The notes under the pieces were generated by a model. It worked only from the letters and a program-made list of their open reading frames with translations. It was not told where the DNA came from and did no database searches. From the NCBI GenBank assembly GCA_003512955.1, contig DOTG01000044.1:124001-188000 (forward strand): DNA of 64,000 bases, given 5' to 3'. The position numbers and the translations under genes are program-made. The DNA comes from Marinilabiliales bacterium (lineage in GTDB: Bacteria; Bacteroidota; Bacteroidia; Bacteroidales; SZUA-534). Below are positions 16,002 through 25,994 of this stretch, piece by piece. Each line of letters starts with the position of its first letter. Position 1 is the stretch's first letter.

Positions 16002-17501
16002 ATGAAATTACCAGCATCGTATTACAATACGGTTTCCTATATTGGAACTTTAATTGCCGCGTTAAGCCTTCTATTAATCCTTTTCATGTTTATTATTTCT
16101 TCGGTAATGACCGACACTGGTTCTTACTTAGGTTTGATTCTCTTTCTGGCACTACCATCATTATTATTTTTAGGATTGGTGATGATTCCCATAGGAATGT
16201 ACGTGAAAGCAAAAAAATCAAAAAAAGAATCATCTGAAGTCAATCAACACTTTATAGTGATCGACCTAAATAAAAAACAGCACCGGAATGCAACCTCTAT
16301 TTTCATCGTTGGTACCATAATCTTCCTTTTTCTCACAGGTATCGGTAGTTATGAATTGTACCACTATTCAGAATCAGTAAAATTTTGCGGGACCATTTGC
16401 CACACGGTCATGAAACCTGAATACGTAGCATACCAGAATTCGGCACATGCCAGTGTAGCTTGCGCCCAATGCCACATTGGACCAGGAGCCGATTGGTTTG
16501 TAAAATCGAAGATTACAGGCCTGTATCAGGTGTACGCGGTACTAACCAATAATTACCCGCGACCCATTCCCACTCCTATCGAAAACCTGCGCCCAGCCCG
16601 TGAAACTTGTGAGCAATGCCATTGGCCCCAAAAATTTTATCCCAATTCGTTGCGCACCGAAAGGCATTTTTTAACCGATGAAACCAATACCGAATGGGAA
16701 ATTCAGTTACGGATGAAAACCGGCCCCACGCATAAATCGCAAGGGCAAAGTGAAGGGATTCACTGGCACATTAATCAAAATGTACAGATTGAATATGCAT
16801 ACACCGACAATAAAAGAGAGACTATTCCATATGTCCGATATATAAATAAAACTACGGGCGACACCACGGTGTTCATCGACCAAAGCAACCCAATAGAATT
16901 GACTGCGCTGGATACACTGCCAACCCGGGTAATGGATTGCATGGATTGCCATAACCGTCCTTCACATAACTATCATACCCCCACAAAATTTATCGATGAA
17001 GCCATGGCTGCAGGAAAGATTCCAACGGATTTGCCTCAGATAAAAAAGGTATCGATGGAGATTCTTGCCAAAAACTATGAAACTACGGATTCTGCTAAGA
17101 AAGCTATTGAAAATGGGGTCTGGAATTTCTATATGGAAAACTACCCTGACCTTTTCAAAACAAATTCCGAAAAAGTTAAAATGGCTGTGGTTGCTATTCA
17201 AGAGGAGTTCAACAAGAACATCTTTCCAGAAATGAAGGCCAACTGGGATGGTTATCCCGATCATATTGGCCATCGGGAATTTAATGGGTGTTTCCGATGC
17301 CACAACAATCAGCACCAAAGCGAGGATGGCAAAACCATATCAAAAGATTGTAAACTGTGCCATTCTATCATCTTACAAGGGAATGCCGATACCCTCCAGG
17401 TGGCACGATACAATGAATCGTTAGATTTTATGCATCCTGTGGATATTGGTGACGAATGGAAAACATCGAATTGTTCCGATTGCCACAGATATATGTACTA
17501 A
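16002..17501 (+). CDS. Heptahaem NapC/NirT-family inner-membrane cytochrome (ImcH-like layout)
   Basis: A 499-residue protein. Three N-terminal transmembrane helices (about 13-36, 42-66, 97-119) precede a periplasmic domain with seven haem sites. The first is atypical, CGTICH at 129-134 (CX3CH). Ordinary CxxCH motifs begin at Cys154, 203, 313, 430, 450 and 491. Segments CHIGPGADWFVKSK and ARETCEQCHWP belong to the NapC/NirT group of menaquinol dehydrogenases. Three helices plus seven haems is the layout I recall for ImcH, the inner-membrane quinol oxidase of Geobacter used with high-potential acceptors. A role in passing electrons from menaquinol to periplasmic cytochromes is therefore likely. 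The preceding perfect FNR box suggests induction when oxygen is scarce. Confidence 0.85.
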   Translation: MKLPASYYNTVSYIGTLIAALSLLLILFMFIISSVMTDTGSYLGLILFLALPSLLFLGLVMIPIGMYVKAKKSKKESSEVNQHFIVIDLNKKQHRNATSIFIVGTIIFLFLTGIGSYELYHYSESVKFCGTICHTVMKPEYVAYQNSAHASVACAQCHIGPGADWFVKSKITGLYQVYAVLTNNYPRPIPTPIENLRPARETCEQCHWPQKFYPNSLRTERHFLTDETNTEWEIQLRMKTGPTHKSQGQSEGIHWHINQNVQIEYAYTDNKRETIPYVRYINKTTGDTTVFIDQSNPIELTALDTLPTRVMDCMDCHNRPSHNYHTPTKFIDEAMAAGKIPTDLPQIKKVSMEILAKNYETTDSAKKAIENGVWNFYMENYPDLFKTNSEKVKMAVVAIQEEFNKNIFPEMKANWDGYPDHIGHREFNGCFRCHNNQHQSEDGKTISKDCKLCHSIILQGNADTLQVARYNESLDFMHPVDIGDEWKTSNCSDCHRYMY

Positions 17502-17546
17502 CAGTTGCTCTTCAGGTTTTTCTGGTCGTAAATTTTAATGGGCCAG

Positions 17547-19862
17547 CTACCTACTATTTGTAAGAACTCCAGACGAATTATTCTGATAATTCTTCTCAAT
17601 AACTGTCTTATGAATAGGATATATGAGCAGCTCATCGACTACAAACCAGTTTTCAAACTTACGGGAGCCTGAGATGTAAAACGACAACAGACTTTTAGTG
17701 GATGTTATTTTAAATGTGTGTGTCGAAAAATACCACCAACCATCAATCAAATCGGTTTGAATTGGTGAATAATAGCTATTGAACAGGATTTTCTGGATAC
17801 TGTCTTTTTCTATTAATAGTGCGGTGGTAAAGGTCTGGTCCCATAGATGGTTATAATACCAAAAACTCAAACAATAGGTATCGGATGTATCCATATTTGT
17901 GGTAGGAATTTGGAACAACCTGTTGTTTTGTTCTTTCAACCCATAGAAAGCCCCCGGCCCCCTGTAAATTTGAGGGCTTTGTAACGTATCGAACCCATTG
18001 TAGTAGTAAAAATTACTGGAATCTGAACTTCTTAAAATTTCATTTCCACTTTTCTTAACCTTTGTTAAAAGCGAAGTGTCGGGTTGCAATGTATCGGTAA
18101 AGTAAGAAATAGGTAGATTGTAAATCAAAAATTCATTAGAAGCATTCCATAATTTGGCATGCTGAATAACGAGTTTTTCGTTTCCGTTCAGCAACGCCGT
18201 ATCGGAGGAGTGAACGATAATGGCAATATTTTTATCATTTTTTACAATTTCAGGAATGGCTTTTTTATAGGGTGGAGGCATAACCATTTTAAAAATTGAA
18301 AGCGATTCTGTAATTGAAGGTCTTGAAAGGTAGGTACTCATAATAGGCAACCCTGAATAAATGGATGAAACCATCGAACCATAAATAGCCTTGTCGGAGC
18401 GGGCCGAACCAAATGGCAGGTTGAATTTAAAATAATACGGCAAAGGCAGGATTGCTTGAAACGTAGCGGTATCAGGAAGCATTAAATTCTGTTGCTGGTC
18501 GGGAAGCAGTTCCGGACAAAACACATTCGGGTGGACAGAAACCCTTTTCGAAATATTCTGATGGATGGAATAAGATTCCACGAAAATGAATCCTATTAAA
18601 ATAAAAACCAAAATACGGCCAAAACTCTGCTTATAGGAAATCTGAACGAAAAAGATGATGGCAAATACAGCAATCACATAATAAAACCCCCAGGCAAACC
18701 TGCCCAAAGCTGAAAATTGCTTAATCAACGGAATGTATGTTAGCATCTTTTCTGGTAAAAACCGGAGTGGTACAGCCATTGCAAACAATAACAGAACAAT
18801 GCCACCAAAAAAATAATTATGGAATCCAAGAAGAAAAAACCGTTTAATCCTTTGGCTCTTTTTAACAACCAGATAATAACAGGACAAGGACAAAAATCCA
18901 ACCACCGCCAGATTCGAAACAATGCCTACATAATTTCCTATATTATTCCATCTTAGCCCTGATCCCGGGTTAAAATCAAAAAACAGATCGTAAAAAGGAG
19001 CAAAAAGTGACTTAACAGGCAAAAACACCGATTGAAACGATGCCCGGTATGTATCTAAAAATGGCATATCAATCCGATCCGGATGGGTATCGAAAATGTG
19101 GAATAAACTCAAAATGATTAGGATGGGCACAACGACCTGAATCCCCAAAAGGAACCACTTTCGTTGATACAGCACCCGTTCCTTTTTATTAAATATAAAT
19201 TGAGAAAAATGAACTGCCGTGGTGAAAATCAAAAGTATGAGCCCTAAATACACATGGATGAATGTCCAGAATAAAACATTGATGGCAATTAAGATAGACC
19301 ACCTGTAAGTGTTTTTATCCTGGTTGTATTTAATCAGCAAATACCAACCCATGGGGAAGAAACAGACCATAGCCAATCCCAGATGCCCTACAGGGCTTAA
19401 TAATAAAGTTTGTGATGACAAAAAAACAATGGCACAACCCGAGAGCACAGCCAAATAAAAAGGAACTGAAAAATGATATAACACCAAGAACATAAACACA
19501 GCTCCAGCAACCATCGAAATTAATAGGAGCAAATTCAAAATACCAATTATATTCTTATTTAACTGAGGAAAAACACTGGCAAGCTGCTGAATAGCTATAC
19601 TATAGATTGGTAAGGAGTCTTCAAAAATGAGACATTCCCCATAAGGATAACTCATTCCCTTGAATTCCATAATTTGTTCATCATGGCTTCCATGCCATTG
19701 CATATTATAATAAGTTTTTAACCCATCTCCCTCATTCGTAAATAAATACCTGTTGGGATGAAAGACTACAGAATGATAGAATACTAAAATGTAAAAGGAA
19801 CTAAGCAGGATACTTAGAATAATACCAAATGCTTGATGATTATTTAGAATTGAACGTTTCAT
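17547..19862 (-). CDS. Polytopic membrane protein, GT-C glycosyltransferase-like, function unknown
   Basis: About 771 residues from the chosen start MKRSILNNHQ. The frame is open 27 codons further to an ATG at 19943, but a perfect reverse -7 element (19890-19897) falls inside that extension, and the shorter start begins with a normal membrane-protein N-terminus. The first 440 residues hold about eleven transmembrane helices with an early periplasmic NEGDGLKTYYN loop, as in GT-C-type integral glycosyltransferases that use acidic residues in the first loop. The last 300 residues form a soluble, probably periplasmic, beta-rich domain. Neither donor nor acceptor is known. It stands alone between the NapC-type cytochrome and the acyl-CoA ligase. 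Confidence 0.65.
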   Translation of the reverse strand: MKRSILNNHQAFGIILSILLSSFYILVFYHSVVFHPNRYLFTNEGDGLKTYYNMQWHGSHDEQIMEFKGMSYPYGECLIFEDSLPIYSIAIQQLASVFPQLNKNIIGILNLLLLISMVAGAVFMFLVLYHFSVPFYLAVLSGCAIVFLSSQTLLLSPVGHLGLAMVCFFPMGWYLLIKYNQDKNTYRWSILIAINVLFWTFIHVYLGLILLIFTTAVHFSQFIFNKKERVLYQRKWFLLGIQVVVPILIILSLFHIFDTHPDRIDMPFLDTYRASFQSVFLPVKSLFAPFYDLFFDFNPGSGLRWNNIGNYVGIVSNLAVVGFLSLSCYYLVVKKSQRIKRFFLLGFHNYFFGGIVLLLFAMAVPLRFLPEKMLTYIPLIKQFSALGRFAWGFYYVIAVFAIIFFVQISYKQSFGRILVFILIGFIFVESYSIHQNISKRVSVHPNVFCPELLPDQQQNLMLPDTATFQAILPLPYYFKFNLPFGSARSDKAIYGSMVSSIYSGLPIMSTYLSRPSITESLSIFKMVMPPPYKKAIPEIVKNDKNIAIIVHSSDTALLNGNEKLVIQHAKLWNASNEFLIYNLPISYFTDTLQPDTSLLTKVKKSGNEILRSSDSSNFYYYNGFDTLQSPQIYRGPGAFYGLKEQNNRLFQIPTTNMDTSDTYCLSFWYYNHLWDQTFTTALLIEKDSIQKILFNSYYSPIQTDLIDGWWYFSTHTFKITSTKSLLSFYISGSRKFENWFVVDELLIYPIHKTVIEKNYQNNSSGVLTNSR

Positions 19863-19889
19863 AACAAATATCACAATGTTAAACAAACA

Positions 19890-19897
19890 CAAATATA
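19890..19897 (-). promoter_or_regulatory. -7 promoter element of the polytopic membrane protein gene
   Basis: Read on the minus strand this is TATATTTG, a perfect TAnnTTTG element. It lies 28 bases upstream of the ATG at 19862 and supports that start over the one at 19943. No -33 element is evident. Confidence 0.45.
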
Positions 19898-19943
19898 GAA
19901 ATACTCCACTGGAACTATCACATCTATCAAAAGTTTCAATCAT

Positions 19944-20257
19944 GTCGAAATCATCTTTCCATCAAGTCAAGATGATTTCAAAGCATTGAAAAACATCCAA
20001 AACGGTAATTATAGAATGAAGGTTCATTAACAGATAGCAGTTAATTAATTCCTTGCTTGAAACTAAAAGTTATGAACAGAATAAAATTATCAGTTCAAAA
20101 CTTTCAGAAGCCCTATTTTAGCATTTTTTGTTATATAAATTCAACCATACTTTACTGTCAATGAATACATGACTGCTTTATTATATACCTGAAACTTTTG
20201 ACCAAGACTTTTGCTTCGAAAAAAAAATATAGTAAGTTTACTTCAAATTAGGGTGTT
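19944..20257. other. Divergent intergenic region
   Basis: An AT-rich stretch of 314 bases between divergent genes. Apart from the ligase promoter at its right end, nothing was recognised. Confidence 0.5.
20210..20240 (+). promoter_or_regulatory. Promoter of the acyl-CoA ligase gene
   Basis: TTTG (20210-20213) and TAAGTTTA (20233-20240, one mismatch to TAnnTTTG) are separated by 19 bases, the usual Bacteroidota -33/-7 spacing. The ATG follows at 20258, giving a very short leader. Confidence 0.6.
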
Positions 20258-21916
20258 ATGGAAAAATATAATCTAGTAAAAGTATTTGAAAAAAGTATTC
20301 TAAGTCATTGGGATTTGCCTGCATTATCGGATTATAAGGGCTCAACACTTACCTACGGAATGGTGGGCGAAAAAATTATCAAACTTCATAAAGCATTTGA
20401 ACACTGCGGTTTAAAACCAGGCGATAAAGTAGCGTTAATTGGGAAAAATTCTGCCAATTGGGGAATTGCTTATTTAGCCACCGTAACTTATGGAGCCACC
20501 ATTGTCCCTATCCTACCCGATTTTCATCCAGACAACGTTCATCATATAATAAACCATTCCGATTCCAAGCTGCTTTTTGCAGGCGAAAATGTTTGGCCAA
20601 ACATTGTCCCAAATAATCTGAAACAAGTTATGTCTGTATTCAGCCTGGTAAATTTTAGCATTTTATCCGAAAAGGAAGGATTGGAAATTTCCAATAAAGT
20701 ACATATTGCCGAAGAGGAATTTTTTGACAAATTTCCGAATGGGGTTAAAAAGGAACAGTTTGTTTTACCTGAAGTGGAAAACTCCAATCTTGGAGTAATA
20801 AGCTACACCTCAGGAACCACCGGAAACTCAAAAGGAGTGATGTTGCCCCTTGACAGTTTGATGGCAAATATTCACTTTGCCTGGCACAACATGCCTTTAG
20901 AGGCCGAAGACAAGATACTCTCCATTTTACCATTGGCTCATGCGTATGGATGTGCCTTTGAATTCCTTTGGCCGTTTACCATTGGCGTGCATATTACATT
21001 TCTGGGAAAAATAGTTTCGCCTCAAGTAATGATTCAAGCTTTCCAGGATGTTAAACCCAGGCTTCTGCTGATGGTCCCGCTCATTATGGAAAAGATTTAT
21101 AAAAAACAGCTACAGCCTGTATTATCTAAGCTTTCCATGAGAGTGCTATTGGTTATACCCGTTGTTAACCAGATTATTTATGGGAAAATTAAAACCAAAT
21201 TATCGGCGGTATTCGGTGGCAACTTCCGTGAGGTGGTTATTGGTGGTGCTGCCTTAAATAAAGATGTAGAAGTTTTTTTACGCCGCATAGGTTTTAACTT
21301 CTCGGTAGGATACGGGATGACCGAATGCGGCCCCTTAATCAGTTATGCCAACTGGGACAAAGCTCAACTGGGTTCGTGCGGCAAATTGGTTGACTCGCTG
21401 GAATTGATGATTGATTCCCCCGACCCTGACCATATTCCTGGTGAAATTATGGTAAAAGGGACCAACGTGATGTTGGGTTACTATAAAAATGAAAAAGAGA
21501 CCCAAAAAGTGCTCGATGAAGATGGTTGGCTACATACCGGCGATTTAGGGATTACGGACAAATCAGGTTATATTTTTATCAGGGGCCGGAGCAAGAGTAT
21601 GATTCTGGGGCCATCGGGTGAAAACATCTATCCTGAAGAAATTGAATCGAAACTTAACAATTTCCCATACGTTCAGGAACAACTGGTGATTAATGACAAT
21701 AACAAACTGGTTGCCCTGGTATTCCCTGATAAAGATAAAATTGAACGGGAACAGATCAACGAAGAGCAATTGGCGATGATTATGGAGGAAAATAAGAAGA
21801 TGCTCAACTCGCAACTTCCCAAGTATATGCAAATCTCACGGATTGAACTGCAAAACCAGGAATTTGAAAAAACCCCCAAACAAAGCATCAAAAGGTTTAA
21901 ATACGAAAAAAACTAA
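20258..21916 (+). CDS. AMP-forming long-chain fatty acid-CoA ligase (FadD-like)
   Basis: A 552-residue member of the adenylate-forming family. It has the P-loop-like A3 motif YTSGTTGNSKGVML (183-196), the A5 motif GYGMTECGP (351-359), the A7 motif GWLHTGDLG (423-431) and the A8 hinge with GENIYPEEIE (454-463). A lysine near the C-terminus in KTPKQSIKRF would be the A10 catalytic lysine. The enzyme activates a carboxylic acid, most likely a fatty acid, to acyl-AMP and then acyl-CoA in the cytoplasm. No acyl carrier or synthase genes are adjacent, so chain length is not predicted. It has its own promoter and a good terminator, and so looks monocistronic. Confidence 0.88.
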   Translation: MEKYNLVKVFEKSILSHWDLPALSDYKGSTLTYGMVGEKIIKLHKAFEHCGLKPGDKVALIGKNSANWGIAYLATVTYGATIVPILPDFHPDNVHHIINHSDSKLLFAGENVWPNIVPNNLKQVMSVFSLVNFSILSEKEGLEISNKVHIAEEEFFDKFPNGVKKEQFVLPEVENSNLGVISYTSGTTGNSKGVMLPLDSLMANIHFAWHNMPLEAEDKILSILPLAHAYGCAFEFLWPFTIGVHITFLGKIVSPQVMIQAFQDVKPRLLLMVPLIMEKIYKKQLQPVLSKLSMRVLLVIPVVNQIIYGKIKTKLSAVFGGNFREVVIGGAALNKDVEVFLRRIGFNFSVGYGMTECGPLISYANWDKAQLGSCGKLVDSLELMIDSPDPDHIPGEIMVKGTNVMLGYYKNEKETQKVLDEDGWLHTGDLGITDKSGYIFIRGRSKSMILGPSGENIYPEEIESKLNNFPYVQEQLVINDNNKLVALVFPDKDKIEREQINEEQLAMIMEENKKMLNSQLPKYMQISRIELQNQEFEKTPKQSIKRFKYEKN

Positions 21917-21938
21917 TTTCATTTTTTCAGAAATATTT

Positions 21939-21972
21939 AAGGCTGTCCCAAAAGACAGCCTTTTACTTTTTT
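21939..21972 (+). terminator. Terminator of the acyl-CoA ligase gene
   Basis: AAGGCTGTC (21939-21947) pairs with GACAGCCTT (21954-21962), followed by TTACTTTTTT. Confidence 0.8.
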
Positions 21973-21989
21973 ATCCGGCAGCAACCCAA

Positions 21990-22025
21990 ATGAAAAAGGG
22001 CTGCCCCCTTTACAGGAACAGCCCT
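21990..22025 (-). terminator. Terminator of the large T9SS adhesin gene
   Basis: AGGGCTG (21997-22003) pairs with CAGCCCT (22019-22025). On the minus strand five T follow (21993-21997). It lies back to back with the ligase terminator. Confidence 0.65.
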
Positions 22026-22050
22026 CTGCATTAAAGATAATTTACCTTAT

Positions 22051-25000
22051 CTACTGTTTAAAAATTTTGAACATCGCTTTTTGATCGCCTGAAACAAGTT
22101 CAATAAAATATAAACCTGATTCAAATGCCCTCAAATCTACGTTGTTTTTAACGTTATTTAATTCCATTGAAACAATCACTTTACCTGTCAGATCAAGAAT
22201 AGTGGCAATAGTTCTAGTTTCGAAATTCCCTTCGATGATAAAGTTACCATTGGTAGGGTTAGGATAAACATTTACGTTAGCTTGTAAACCTTCATGTACC
22301 CCTGGAAGAACCGAAACGGTTACGGTCCAATCTTGAATAGTTGTGCCATCTTCGGCAACCACTGTATAAACCACAGGAGCCGTAAAGTTGTTTACAGTTA
22401 CTCCACTTTCTTGAACAGTAGAACCCACTTTTACAGTAGCACCTGCTGAAAGTGTATAAATGGCAACCAAAGCAGACACATCAGTTCCGGTAGGAACAGT
22501 AACATCAACTTTATGGTTGGCTGCATCCAAAGTAGTTGTCCCATTTGGTAAGGTATAACTCAAAATAGCAGTTTCATTACTTTCGCCACCTTCGCTGATA
22601 ATTGAAATGTTATCAACGGCTAACTCATAACCATCGTTAAATTCATATACCAAGGCAACTTTAATGATAGTTCCTGCATATTCATCTAAACTAATTACCA
22701 CAGGTTCTTCGTATTCGTTATCGGTTGAACCATCACCATAAGAAAGTACAGTTGACCATGAAGTCCCATCGAAAACATTCACATGGAATTTGGTAACCCA
22801 ATTCACTTCAACGGAGTCTTTTAACCATAACATAAAGCTAAATTCAGCACCCGCAGTAGGAACTTGAATCTCAGGAGAAATTAACCAGTTGAAATCAGGA
22901 GCAGTATAACCAAGACCTGCCGCACGGGTACCTTCATAAATGTAATAGGAACCATTTCCATCAAAGCTTTCAGGTGTCATTACAAACCAAGTGTTAGCAG
23001 TAGGAGGAGTTACTAAATTGGTACCATCGAGTCCACCATCACTGGCCGTATTGTACATCGCGGTCCAACAATCAAATTCTTCTAAACCTTCAAATCCTTC
23101 GGAATATGGAAATTCAGAAATAGTAGTACAAGGAAGGTTTTCTGTTTTGAATGTATAAGGGCCGGCCCAAGAACTTTCGTCCACATCACTACAATAGGCC
23201 TTTACATAAAAGTCGTAGTAAGTATCAGCTTCCAAACCGGTTACCAAATAACTTGTAGCTGTAGGTTTTACTTCTGTTCCTTGGCCTAATTCAAAACCAG
23301 CTACACCATATTCAACTGCAAATGAAGCAGCAGAACTTACCCATATTAAGTCGGCTGAAGTGGTGGTTATATTCGTTGCTTCTAAATTCGAAGGTGAGGG
23401 ACAAGTAATAAATGCCACATCATCTAAGAACCAATTGTCGCCATCATTATCCTCCATTACAAAGGCAATAAATACTTCCTGACCAGCATAATCAGCCAAA
23501 TCAATACTAGTCTGCGAGAACACATAGTTTGTAACATCTGATTCCGACAGTGTCAACAAATTGGTATAAGCAGCAGTATTACTGAAATCTGCATCGGTAG
23601 ATATTTTAATACTTAATGTAGAACCATAATCAGAACTTAAATAATCGGTGGCATAAAAAGCCAATGCTTTTCCTGTTGGTACAATGGTACGTCCGGTTAC
23701 CAACCACTTAGAATTTAATCCACCGGATGATTCATACGAAGCCATGGCAGCATAATCTCCTGTGTTTACCAACCAACTTGATTGTTCCCAGGTTTTAATG
23801 CCATCACCGTTTTCAAAGTTTTGCCAACAAAGCGGTGCTACGCGGGTTTCAAAACTTTCAACAATATCGGTACCAGTTTCACAATCGGTAGCAAACATAT
23901 AGGGACCAACCCATTCTGCATCACTATTGTCGCAAGCGGCCTGAACATAAAATTCGTAATAAGTTCCTTCTGTCAAACCAGTCAAGGTGTAAGGATTTTC
24001 AGTTACTTTTACCGATATTCCTTCACTCAAATCAAATCCTTCTGGTCCGTAGGCCAAATTCCATGCAGTAGCATCGCCATTTTCGATCCAACTAAGTATG
24101 GCAGATGTTTTAGTAACATCAGATGCCAACAGATCGGTTACAGGGACACAGTCTGGTTTTAATGAAATGGTGACATCTTCAATACCAAAGCCCCACCATG
24201 CAGATGCTGAATAAATTTGATGGATGGCAATATAAATTGATTGTCCTTCAAACTGATCTAAATAGATGGCATGCTTGACCCACTCAATATTGGTACAATC
24301 AAATGTTCCAAGATTATAGGTAAAATCGGCAATTTCTTTTCCTGTAGTTGAAACTAATATTTCATAGGTATTATTATTGGTAGCGCTTTCAACTTTATCC
24401 CACCACTGCATTTGATAAACTGCATCAAGAACCAATTGAGGAGTAATCAGGTAATCGTCTTGGTTACCCATTCCATGAGCAACATATTCACCCGATAATA
24501 CAGGAACTAAATAAATGTTGTTTTGGTTCCATGTAACACCATCTACATCAGCATCAATTACTTCCCAACACCAACTGTTCCAATCACCATCAAAATTTTC
24601 AACAAACGGGAATGAAGCCACAGAGCCACAAGAAGTTCTAAATTTCAGGGGAAATGACCATAAACTGGTATCGCCTTCGGCACATACAGTACGTGCAGCA
24701 AATTTATAGAACGATTGAATATTTAAGGATTCAACGGTGTAGGGGTTTTCTTCCACATCAATGACGGTGGAGCTAACCTGAGCAGTACCATCGCCTAAAT
24801 ATGAAAAACTGACCTGCCATTTTGCAGCGCCGTTCATTTCGGTCCAGCCTAAATCGGCAGCGTCTGTGGTAATATTTAAAGCTTCTGGGTTTTGCGGAGC
24901 TAAGCATTTGTTTGGTTCTCCTGATATACAAATTGATAACGGTGTTTCTAAAACAACCCATTCACTATATTCGGAATCGTATTGATAGCCGGTACCTGAT

Positions 25001-25647
25001 CCTGCAGGAGAATCAACCCATAAAAAAAAGCAGGAATTATCGGAAATTCCGGTAATGGCAACAATTCCAGAGGTTAAATCGCAGGATGTGGGTAGGACGA
25101 TGGTATTCTGATAAATCTCAAAACCTTCGGCAAACATCTCACCTGTTGCGGTGGAAGAGGCTTCAACGCTTTCATAGGCCAGGTATTCGTCACCGACTCC
25201 ATCTTCACCCTGCTGATAGAAAGTTACTTTGAACTCGGTAGGTATCTCGTTGGAGCATGAACTCCAAGCTGTCCCATCGTTGTATGCACTGATACTCCAA
25301 AAAGAAATGGAATCAATGCTTCCATCAGCAAAATAACTGGTGGCAACAGTGTATCCCAATACACTTTCAGAAGTTGAAGCATTTGCATAGCCATCAAGCG
25401 GGTTTGCAAACAAACTTTCTCCGGGACATTCCAGGTTCGATTTTCCGCGCTGAAAACTTAACATGTGTTTGTTTCCTGCTGCCTGTATCCGTTGGTTCAT
25501 CCGTTGAACTTCGGTAGCATTTTTTTTACTTTTTTTTGCAATAGCTACCTCCTTGAGATAACCATTGTTGCTTTTATATGCTTGCCCATTCGAAATGAAA
25601 TAGGAAAACAAAAAAGCTACAAACCATACCAGGTATGTTTTTCTCAT
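22051..25647 (-). CDS. Large T9SS type A adhesin-like protein with fibronectin III and choice-of-anchor J domains
   Basis: A 1198-residue secreted protein. A signal peptide (about 1-22) is followed by an N-terminal beta domain, a fibronectin III repeat (about 245-335), a choice-of-anchor J/cleaved-adhesin domain (about 340-495, with VENFDGDWNSWCW), FnIII (about 495-587), anchor J (590-745, ESFETRVAPLCW), FnIII (748-835), anchor J (835-1027), a DUF5018-like immunoglobulin-type domain (about 1035-1115) and a type A T9SS signal from residue 1127 (VYPNPTNGNF). The anchor J domains are lectin-like folds found in gingipain adhesins. A surface adhesion or polymer-binding role is inferred. No protease or hydrolase catalytic motif was seen. 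Confidence 0.85.
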   Translation of the reverse strand: MRKTYLVWFVAFLFSYFISNGQAYKSNNGYLKEVAIAKKSKKNATEVQRMNQRIQAAGNKHMLSFQRGKSNLECPGESLFANPLDGYANASTSESVLGYTVATSYFADGSIDSISFWSISAYNDGTAWSSCSNEIPTEFKVTFYQQGEDGVGDEYLAYESVEASSTATGEMFAEGFEIYQNTIVLPTSCDLTSGIVAITGISDNSCFFLWVDSPAGSGTGYQYDSEYSEWVVLETPLSICISGEPNKCLAPQNPEALNITTDAADLGWTEMNGAAKWQVSFSYLGDGTAQVSSTVIDVEENPYTVESLNIQSFYKFAARTVCAEGDTSLWSFPLKFRTSCGSVASFPFVENFDGDWNSWCWEVIDADVDGVTWNQNNIYLVPVLSGEYVAHGMGNQDDYLITPQLVLDAVYQMQWWDKVESATNNNTYEILVSTTGKEIADFTYNLGTFDCTNIEWVKHAIYLDQFEGQSIYIAIHQIYSASAWWGFGIEDVTISLKPDCVPVTDLLASDVTKTSAILSWIENGDATAWNLAYGPEGFDLSEGISVKVTENPYTLTGLTEGTYYEFYVQAACDNSDAEWVGPYMFATDCETGTDIVESFETRVAPLCWQNFENGDGIKTWEQSSWLVNTGDYAAMASYESSGGLNSKWLVTGRTIVPTGKALAFYATDYLSSDYGSTLSIKISTDADFSNTAAYTNLLTLSESDVTNYVFSQTSIDLADYAGQEVFIAFVMEDNDGDNWFLDDVAFITCPSPSNLEATNITTTSADLIWVSSAASFAVEYGVAGFELGQGTEVKPTATSYLVTGLEADTYYDFYVKAYCSDVDESSWAGPYTFKTENLPCTTISEFPYSEGFEGLEEFDCWTAMYNTASDGGLDGTNLVTPPTANTWFVMTPESFDGNGSYYIYEGTRAAGLGYTAPDFNWLISPEIQVPTAGAEFSFMLWLKDSVEVNWVTKFHVNVFDGTSWSTVLSYGDGSTDNEYEEPVVISLDEYAGTIIKVALVYEFNDGYELAVDNISIISEGGESNETAILSYTLPNGTTTLDAANHKVDVTVPTGTDVSALVAIYTLSAGATVKVGSTVQESGVTVNNFTAPVVYTVVAEDGTTIQDWTVTVSVLPGVHEGLQANVNVYPNPTNGNFIIEGNFETRTIATILDLTGKVIVSMELNNVKNNVDLRAFESGLYFIELVSGDQKAMFKIFKQ

Positions 25648-25994
25648 AATTTAAATTGTTTGTAGTTAAAAACTTGGTTTAATTAAAAAATAAGTAGTAG
25701 TATTTCTATTGAAGTACCAACTTCATGTTAAACAAATCTATTAAAAAAATAATTTGGGTCAATTTATTTTTAAGTTTTTATTCTGAATATATTCCTATTT
25801 GTAATCAAAGCATTTCCGAAAGTTAACATTCATAAGGGTTACGCTAAATAGAAAAATAAATGAAATTCATAGCTACATCGATTCTACTGATGAAAATAAA
25901 AAAAAATCAAATATTAAATGCCGGATTAATCTTTTCATTAAAGAATACTACTTTTTCCATCCTATCAAAAAAAAACGTTACAAACAAATAGTTT
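25648..25994. other. Intergenic region between two large secreted-protein genes
   Basis: 347 AT-rich bases without a gene. A minus-strand promoter for the adhesin gene lies at 25733-25763. No terminator hairpin was found for the upstream PKD-repeat gene. Confidence 0.5.
25733..25763 (-). promoter_or_regulatory. Promoter of the T9SS adhesin gene
   Basis: On the minus strand TAGATTTG (25740-25733) is a perfect -7 element. ATTG (25763-25760), 19 bases upstream, stands in for the -33 TTTG. The leader would be about 80 bases. Confidence 0.55.

Noticed and set aside
19863..19943. 27-codon N-terminal extension of the polytopic membrane protein
   Set aside because: A perfect -7 element falls inside it, and the internal ATG at 19862 starts with a normal basic-hydrophobic N-terminus.
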